Below, in pieces: positions 61,246 through 64,000 of a stretch of 64,000 bases of DNA. Positions within the stretch are counted from its first letter, which is position 1, and the number at the start of each line of letters is the position of its first letter. This DNA comes from Orrella sp037026685. GTDB taxonomy: Bacteria > Pseudomonadota > Gammaproteobacteria > Burkholderiales > Burkholderiaceae_B. Location: positions 62,001-126,000 of the forward strand of contig NZ_JBANET010000005.1 of the NCBI RefSeq assembly GCF_037026685.1. Direction: 5' to 3'. The notes under the pieces were generated by a model. That model searched no databases. It was not told the DNA's origin and was given only the letters and a program-made list of their open reading frames with translations. A program made the translations under genes and the position numbers.

Positions 61246-62679
61246 CTATTTGGCCACCGGCAGGGGGTTGGCGTGCAGGCCAAAGTACATGCTCTTGACC
61301 TGGGCGTACAGCTTCATGCCGTCGATGCCCTTTTCCCGGCCGATGCCGCTTTGCTTGAAGCCGCCAAAAGGCGTGCTGGTCACCGATTGCTTGTAGGTGT
61401 TGACCCAGACCGAGCCGGCCTCCAGCGCCCGGCCGATGCGCCAGGCCCGCTTGAAGCTTTCCGTCCAGATGCCGCAGGCCAGGCCGAAGGCCGTGCCGTT
61501 GGCCTGCGCGATCAGGTCGGCCTCGTCCTGGAAAGGCAGGCAGACCAGCACCGGCCCGAAGGCTTCTTCCTGGCAGCTGGCCGCGTCCGGGCCCAGCCCA
61601 TCGATGACCGTCGGCAGGTAGAAGGCGCCATGGTCGTAGTGCCCGCCGCTGGGAGCCTGGCCGCCGCACAGGACGCGGCCGCCCTCGGCGCGGGCACGTT
61701 CGACGAAGCGGGCCACGCGCTCGCGGTGATGGAAGGACGCCAGCGGTCCGACCTCCACGCCCGGCGCATCGGGCAGGTCCACCTTCAGCGACCTGGCGCG
61801 CTCGACCACGGCCTGCACCACCTCGTCGTAGATGCAGGCCTGCACGAACAGGCGCGAGCCGGCCACGCAGGATTGCCCCGAAGAGCCGAAGATGCCCGCC
61901 ACCACCGCGGCCACGGCGTGCTCGCGGTCCGCATCGGCAAATACCACGTGCGGCGACTTGCCGCCCAGTTCCAGCGCCACGGGCACCAGCCGCTCGCCGG
62001 CCACCTTGCCGATCATCGAGCCCGCGACGGTGCCGCCGGTGAACGAGATCATGCGCACGCCCGGGTGCGCCACCAGCGCCGCGCCGATGTCGGGCCCGCG
62101 CCCCTGCACCACCTGCAGCAGGTTCTCGGGCAGGCCGGCCTCGCGCGCGATGCGGGCCAGTTCCGGCGCGAGCAAGGGCGAATCCTCCGAGGGCTTGAGT
62201 AGCACCGCATTGCCCGCGGCCAGCGCCGGCGCCACCTTGGTGGCGTCGTTCATGATGGGCGAATTCCAGGGCGTGATGGCCGCCACCACGCCGTAGGGTT
62301 CGAGCACGGTGAAGGACACGTAGTCCCCGCGCGGGGGCGTCACGTCGGTCTGCAGCGTCTCGCATACGCCGGCGTAGTAGCGGAAGGTGCCGATGGCAGA
62401 CTCCACCATGCCCCGGCACTCGGCGATCGGCTTGCCGTTATCGCGCATCTGCAGCTGGGCCAGCCGTTCCTTTTCGGCCTGCAGGCCGTCGGCGATGGCG
62501 TTGAGCACCAGCGCGCGGCGATGCGGCAGCAGCGATTTCCAGCCCGATTCGCCAAAGGCCTTCCAGGCGCGCTCGACGGCCGCGTCCAATTCGGGCAGGG
62601 TGGTGGCCCGCACGCGTGCGACCTCCTGGCCGTTGGCCGGGTCGATGCTGATGATCTCTGGTGTGGATGAGGCGTTCAT
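61246..62679 (-). CDS. NAD(P)-dependent aldehyde dehydrogenase
   Basis: Protein of 477 residues. Conserved segments in order: AAITPWNSPIMNDATKVAPALAAGN-type cofactor loop (about residues 130-155), SFTGGTVAGSMIG, the general base ELGGKSP (about 245), the nucleophilic Cys in GSSGQSCVAGSRL (about 280), EEAFGPVL, and FGGFKQSGIGRE near the end. It oxidises an unidentified aldehyde to the acid. First gene of the minus-strand trio, divergent from a GntR regulator. Confidence 0.93.
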   Translation of the reverse strand: MNASSTPEIISIDPANGQEVARVRATTLPELDAAVERAWKAFGESGWKSLLPHRRALVLNAIADGLQAEKERLAQLQMRDNGKPIAECRGMVESAIGTFRYYAGVCETLQTDVTPPRGDYVSFTVLEPYGVVAAITPWNSPIMNDATKVAPALAAGNAVLLKPSEDSPLLAPELARIAREAGLPENLLQVVQGRGPDIGAALVAHPGVRMISFTGGTVAGSMIGKVAGERLVPVALELGGKSPHVVFADADREHAVAAVVAGIFGSSGQSCVAGSRLFVQACIYDEVVQAVVERARSLKVDLPDAPGVEVGPLASFHHRERVARFVERARAEGGRVLCGGQAPSGGHYDHGAFYLPTVIDGLGPDAASCQEEAFGPVLVCLPFQDEADLIAQANGTAFGLACGIWTESFKRAWRIGRALEAGSVWVNTYKQSVTSTPFGGFKQSGIGREKGIDGMKLYAQVKSMYFGLHANPLPVAK

Positions 62680-62761
62680 GCTTGTCCTTGGGGCCTTGCG
62701 GGTTGTTTGCGGCAAAAAAGTCTAGGCACTGGACCGCCCGAAAACAACAAGCGCGTTGTCG

Positions 62762-62777
62762 TTATTCCTAGTAATAA
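62762..62777. promoter_or_regulatory. Inverted repeat in the aldehyde dehydrogenase/GntR divergent region
   Basis: TTATT (62762-62766) and AATAA (62773-62777) with six bases between, in the only AT-rich patch of the 148-base divergent gap. Likely operator of the adjacent GntR regulator. Confidence 0.45.
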
Positions 62778-62827
62778 AATTATCAATAGACGCGTCGCTG
62801 CCGGCGGCGCAAACCGCCTGCCGCCTC

Positions 62828-63511
62828 ATGACCCAAAGCAGTTTTTCATCGCTTCTTTTCGCCGACACGCAGCTGCCTGAGCAGGTGGCCGCCGTCATGG
62901 CCGCGATCGAGACCGACATCATCCGCAGCCGCATCCTGCCGCGCACCCGCCTGATCGAAGACCACCTCATGGAAGACTACGCGGCCAAGCGCCACGTGGT
63001 GCGCGCCGCGCTGGCCGAGTTGCAGCGCCTGGGCGTGGTGGTCAAGCCGCCGCACCTGGGCGCGCAGCTGCGCCGCTTCGACCGGCAAGGCCTGGAAGAC
63101 CTCTATCACATGCGCCGGGTGCTGCACCACGCCGCCATCGAGATGATCGAGTTCCCGGTGCCGCCCGAACGCCTGGCCGCGGTCGAGGCAGCCTGCCAGG
63201 CGCATGCGCAGGCGGCGGCATCGGGCGAGCTCATCGCCATCCACCGCACCAACATGGCTTTTCACCGCGAGCTGTACGGGCTTTGCGACAACCCCTACCT
63301 GGCCGAATCCATCCGCCTGCACGACTGGCTGAGCTTTCCGGTGCGCGCCTACGGGGTGGCCGATGCGCAGGCCCTGGAGCAGGCCTGCGACGAACACCAG
63401 GCCATGGTCCAGGCCGTGCGCGCGGGCAACCGCGCCGCGCTCGATGCGTTGTCCGTGGCCCACATGGGGCGCGCCCGCAGCCTTTACGAAGAGAAATTCC
63501 TAAGCCGCTGA
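62828..63511 (+). CDS. GntR family transcriptional regulator (FCD type)
   Basis: Regulator of 227 residues: winged helix (IETDIIRSRILPRTRLIEDHLMEDYAAKRHVVRAALAELQRLGVV) and FCD effector domain (LEDLYHMRRVLHHAAIEMIEF, HRTNMAFHRELYGLCDNPYLAESI) with His residues in metal-binding positions. The helix-turn-helix is slightly unusual, RHVVRAAL replacing the common RTPVREAL. ATG at 62828 is preferred over a TTG at 62756. Divergent from the aldehyde dehydrogenase operon, which it probably controls. Confidence 0.9.
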   Translation: MTQSSFSSLLFADTQLPEQVAAVMAAIETDIIRSRILPRTRLIEDHLMEDYAAKRHVVRAALAELQRLGVVVKPPHLGAQLRRFDRQGLEDLYHMRRVLHHAAIEMIEFPVPPERLAAVEAACQAHAQAAASGELIAIHRTNMAFHRELYGLCDNPYLAESIRLHDWLSFPVRAYGVADAQALEQACDEHQAMVQAVRAGNRAALDALSVAHMGRARSLYEEKFLSR

Positions 63512-63575
63512 GGCCGGCCTTGCGCTGCCCGGGTTGGCGATGGGCCGCCTGCGGCGCAGGAGCGGGGCCGTGCGT

Positions 63576-64000
63576 TCAGAAGGTCTGCCAGATCATGTGC
63601 AGGCTGATCACCGTCATCACGATCTTGAAGCCCAGCCGGAAGGTCGCCTCGGGCAGGTTGTCCAGCGTGCGGGTGCCGACCCAGGTGCCCACCACGCCGC
63701 TGGCGATCATGGCCGCGATCAGCGGCCCCCACTGCGCATAGGCAAAGCCCAGCGTGCCGAAGGCCAGGATCTTCAGGCCATGCTGGATCACCATGCAGGC
63801 CGCGTGCGTGGCCACCAGCGGCTGCTTGACCAGGCCCGTGCCGGCCAGCAGCGCCGCCACCAGCGGACCGGTGGCGCCCACCAGCATGGTGCAGAAGCTC
63901 GATATCGCCCCGCCCAGCACGAAATACGGTTTGCCGTGGCGCTGTGCGGTGGCGCTGGGCTTCTTGCGATAGACCGACCAAAGGATGAACAGGGCCAGCG
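63576..64000 (-). CDS. TauE/SafE family permease, N-terminus beyond window
   Basis: The frame stays open to the window edge; 140 residues are visible, the C-terminal half of a protein usually near 250. Hydrophobic segments (ILWSVY, VLGGAISSFCTMLVGATGPLVAALLAGTG, AACMVIQHGLKILAFGTLGF, LIAAMIASGVVGTWVG, LGFKIVMTVISLHMIW) and the GATGPLVAALL repeat motif match the sulfite exporter TauE/SafE family. Substrate of this member unknown. Confidence 0.88.
   Translation of the reverse strand, partial: LALFILWSVYRKKPSATAQRHGKPYFVLGGAISSFCTMLVGATGPLVAALLAGTGLVKQPLVATHAACMVIQHGLKILAFGTLGFAYAQWGPLIAAMIASGVVGTWVGTRTLDNLPEATFRLGFKIVMTVISLHMIWQTF

Overview
The window is high-GC DNA with dense, short-spaced genes on both strands. 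It looks like a Bordetella-type betaproteobacterium (order Burkholderiales). The basis is the protein families, the metK/ahcY/metF neighbourhood with an S-adenosylhomocysteine (SAH) riboswitch, and six solute-binding proteins of the Bug (tripartite tricarboxylate receptor) type in 64 kb, a gene expansion typical of Bordetella and its relatives. No insertion sequence, prophage, CRISPR array, tRNA or rRNA was recognised. Species is not assigned.

Layout. (1) 1-7038: the SAM cycle: the end of metK, a DUF1289 gene, an alanine/glycine symporter, a glycosyltransferase, then riboswitch-ahcY, a small membrane protein and metF. (2) 7067-11268: a four-gene minus-strand operon, circularly permuted ATP-grasp / alpha-E / transglutaminase / Anbu (ancestral proteasome-like peptidase). 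This is a conserved but poorly understood protein- or peptide-modification system. (3) 11502-17366: housekeeping genes: 5-formyltetrahydrofolate cyclo-ligase with an unknown coupled partner, soluble lytic transglycosylase, CCA-adding enzyme and a MidA-type methyltransferase. (4) 17545-24380: an IclR regulator divergent from an operon of PuuE-like deacetylase, LVIVD propeller, CobW-type GTPase, Bug receptor, AtzG-like and AtzE-like proteins. It is probably a pathway for a cyclic amide or ureide, and its substrate is unknown. (5) 24609-33285: DEAD-box helicase; then ung, HIT, polyphosphate:AMP phosphotransferase, trpC, trpD and trpG; then argC. A structured leader and a small coupled ORF lie upstream of trpG, and no trpE is present.

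(6) 33395-40678: a LysR gene and a 2-hydroxy-acid cluster (FMN oxidase, FAD oxidase, NAD dehydrogenase, RraA-like aldolase) with two Bug receptors. (7) 40896-45089: glucarate use (gudD, Bug receptor, kdgD, GntR regulator). (8) 45179-48236: ornithine-cyclodeaminase family, ketopantoate-reductase family and Rpn-type nuclease genes. (9) 48316-57081: an IclR regulator, a flavoprotein/Bug receptor pair, and a divergent CoA-thioester operon (type III CoA-transferase, unusual crotonase, GctAB/IpdAB-like pair, acyl-CoA ligase). (10) 57136-64000: LysR, a Bug receptor, then a 3-hydroxyisobutyrate-dehydrogenase-like, metallo-beta-lactamase lactonase-like and aldehyde dehydrogenase cluster with a divergent GntR, and the C-terminal part of a TauE/SafE permease.

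The catabolic regions share one plan: a receptor, two to six enzymes, one regulator, and inverted repeats in the control region. Two regulatory sequences recur at distant sites. One is a GATTCATAG-containing box upstream of the receptor genes at 40678 and 58247. The other is a GCTATCTTTG-n3-TCCCAAA box upstream of the IclR gene at 48316 and inside the divergent promoter region at 51.8 kb.
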